NCBI GenBank assembly: GCA_008501565.1 | Contig: QQUL01000116.1 | Span: forward strand, 1-5,549 | Direction: 5' to 3' | Source: Armatimonadota bacterium | GTDB lineage: Bacteria; Actinomycetota; Acidimicrobiia; Spongiisociales; UBA5794 | DNA: 5,549 nt | Shown: piece after piece, positions 4,706-5,549 of the stretch | Layout: the number at the start of each line of letters is the position of its first letter | Numbering within the stretch: the first letter of the stretch is position 1 | Notes under the pieces: model-generated | Told to the model about the DNA's origin: nothing | Databases searched by the model: none | The model's input: the letters and a program-made list of their open reading frames with translations, nothing else | Position numbers and translations under genes: made by a program

Positions 4706-5549
4706 TCAGTGCTCCGCGAGTGCCTCGACCGCAAGATCGACATGGGTGAAATCGCGGCCTTCCAAATCGTATCCTCCCAGTTTCAAGCCGTTTCTGACCG
4801 GTTCCGGGAGCCGGGCGAACGCGATGATGACGTTTCTCGATTCCAACTCGTCGTGGAGCTTCAGAATCTCGTCGGCAGCTGTTGTGTCAATGTCAGTAAT
4901 GGCTTCGGCGTCGATCACGACAGCCTTCGGATGCCGCTCGTCAACCTCTGCGAGGACGGTTTCCCTGAAGGACCCAACGTTTGCAAAGAACAGCTCCGCA
5001 CCGAAATGCACGACGGAGATGTCTTCTGTGACGTCGACTCCCTCATCCTCGCGGTCACGGTAGACACCAGATCTCGGATCTCTGGCAAGCCAAATGATGC
5101 GTGGCCGCACAGCCCTCGACATCAAACCCACCAGGGAGACCACTACCCCGATCATCAGGCCTGCAAGCACATCAAAGACAAGCACCCCGATGAGGGTGGC
5201 GACAGCGGCCCAGAAGTCGACCGTGTTGCGGGACTTGAGAGCCATGATCGGTCGGACATTGATCAATCGAGCGACGGCGTGGATCACAATCGCCCCCAGC
5301 GCTGCCTCCGGAAGGTCCGTGAAGAGCGGAGTGAGGAACAACAGGGTCAGGACGAGGGCGCCGAATACCACAAGGCTCGAAACCTGAGTCCTCTGCCCCG
5401 CCGCATCGCCGGCCGCTGTACGGGCATTGGATGCATTCACAGAGAAAGCACCGAACAATCCCCCACCAGCGTTGGCTGCCCCGAGAGCGATCAGCTCCTG
5501 ATCGGCATCAACCCGCTCACGGTGCCGTGCGGCGAACGTTTTGGCCAAC
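4706..5549 (-). CDS. SulP-family anion transporter, C-terminal half with STAS domain (partial)
   Basis: The frame is open from the right edge to TGA at 4706-4708 and gives 281 residues, about half of a normal SulP protein (roughly 500-570), so the N-terminal half lies outside the window. Numbering from the first full codon at 5548: GGGLFGAFSVNASNARTAAGDAAG (28-51) is the conserved SulP transport-core segment, in the form seen in many actinobacterial members. Hydrophobic segments follow at about 56-76, 82-97 and 111-141, then a cytoplasmic STAS domain (about 165-275) containing VVIDAEAITDIDTTAADEI (210-228), with Thr where SpoIIAA-type STAS domains carry the phosphorylated Ser. SulP proteins carry sulfate, bicarbonate or related anions, usually by Na+ or H+ symport or exchange. 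The substrate cannot be told from this half, and no cysteine-biosynthesis or carbonic anhydrase gene is in view. The codon at the edge is an internal TTG (Leu), not a start. Confidence 0.92.
   Translation of the reverse strand, partial: LAKTFAARHRERVDADQELIALGAANAGGGLFGAFSVNASNARTAAGDAAGQRTQVSSLVVFGALVLTLLFLTPLFTDLPEAALGAIVIHAVARLINVRPIMALKSRNTVDFWAAVATLIGVLVFDVLAGLMIGVVVSLVGLMSRAVRPRIIWLARDPRSGVYRDREDEGVDVTEDISVVHFGAELFFANVGSFRETVLAEVDERHPKAVVIDAEAITDIDTTAADEILKLHDELESRNVIIAFARLPEPVRNGLKLGGYDLEGRDFTHVDLAVEALAEH

Noticed and set aside
4441..4743. 100-codon minus-strand frame between SulP and the secreted protein
   Set aside because: It overlaps the SulP 3' end out of frame, shows no recognisable domain, and its end is formed by the 10-bp hairpin sequence.
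1..5549. CRISPR arrays, tRNA or rRNA genes, insertion sequences
   Set aside because: No spaced direct repeats, no cloverleaf or rRNA-like stretches and no transposase motifs were seen on either strand.

Overview
The window is GC-rich, densely coding bacterial DNA. Three things suggest an actinobacterium, possibly an uncultured Acidimicrobiia-type lineage: GTG starts, -10 boxes of the TANNNT kind placed six bases before a start codon (leaderless transcripts), and an ACR3 and a SulP protein that look actinobacterial. This placement is inference from style, not from a marker gene.

Layout, left to right. Positions 1-782 (minus strand) hold most of an integral-membrane, ceramidase-like (CREST superfamily) hydrolase whose C-terminus runs off the left edge. 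Upstream of it, on the same strand, is a two-gene toxin-antitoxin module: a ribbon-helix-helix antitoxin (1164-1403) overlapping a MazF/PemK-type endoribonuclease toxin (863-1177). A perfect 7-bp inverted repeat at 1413-1431 lies in the antitoxin promoter. Divergently, a promoter at 1450-1478 reads right into a 17-codon ORF (1485-1538) that stops one base before the start of acr3 (1540-2625), an arsenite efflux permease. acr3 converges on a 564-residue secreted, single-pass membrane protein of unknown function (2712-4406, minus strand). A 299-bp gap rich in inverted repeats (4407-4705) follows, and then the C-terminal half of a SulP anion transporter with its STAS domain (4706-5549, minus strand), which runs off the right edge.

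The best-supported regulatory story is the compact divergent control region at 1403-1540. Both outward promoters appear leaderless, both have a dyad over the -10 region, and the palindromic TTGCAA at 1450-1455 could in principle serve either direction. No arsR, arsC or other ars gene is visible beside acr3; the 17-codon ORF, whose sequence resembles the first residues of ArsR-type regulators, may be a remnant of one or a leader peptide. No mobile element, CRISPR array, tRNA or rRNA was seen. Nothing here amounts to a clearly new multi-gene system. The items most worth following are the acr3 leader, the orphan membrane protein with its hairpin-rich upstream region, and the ceramidase-like protein with an incomplete metal site.
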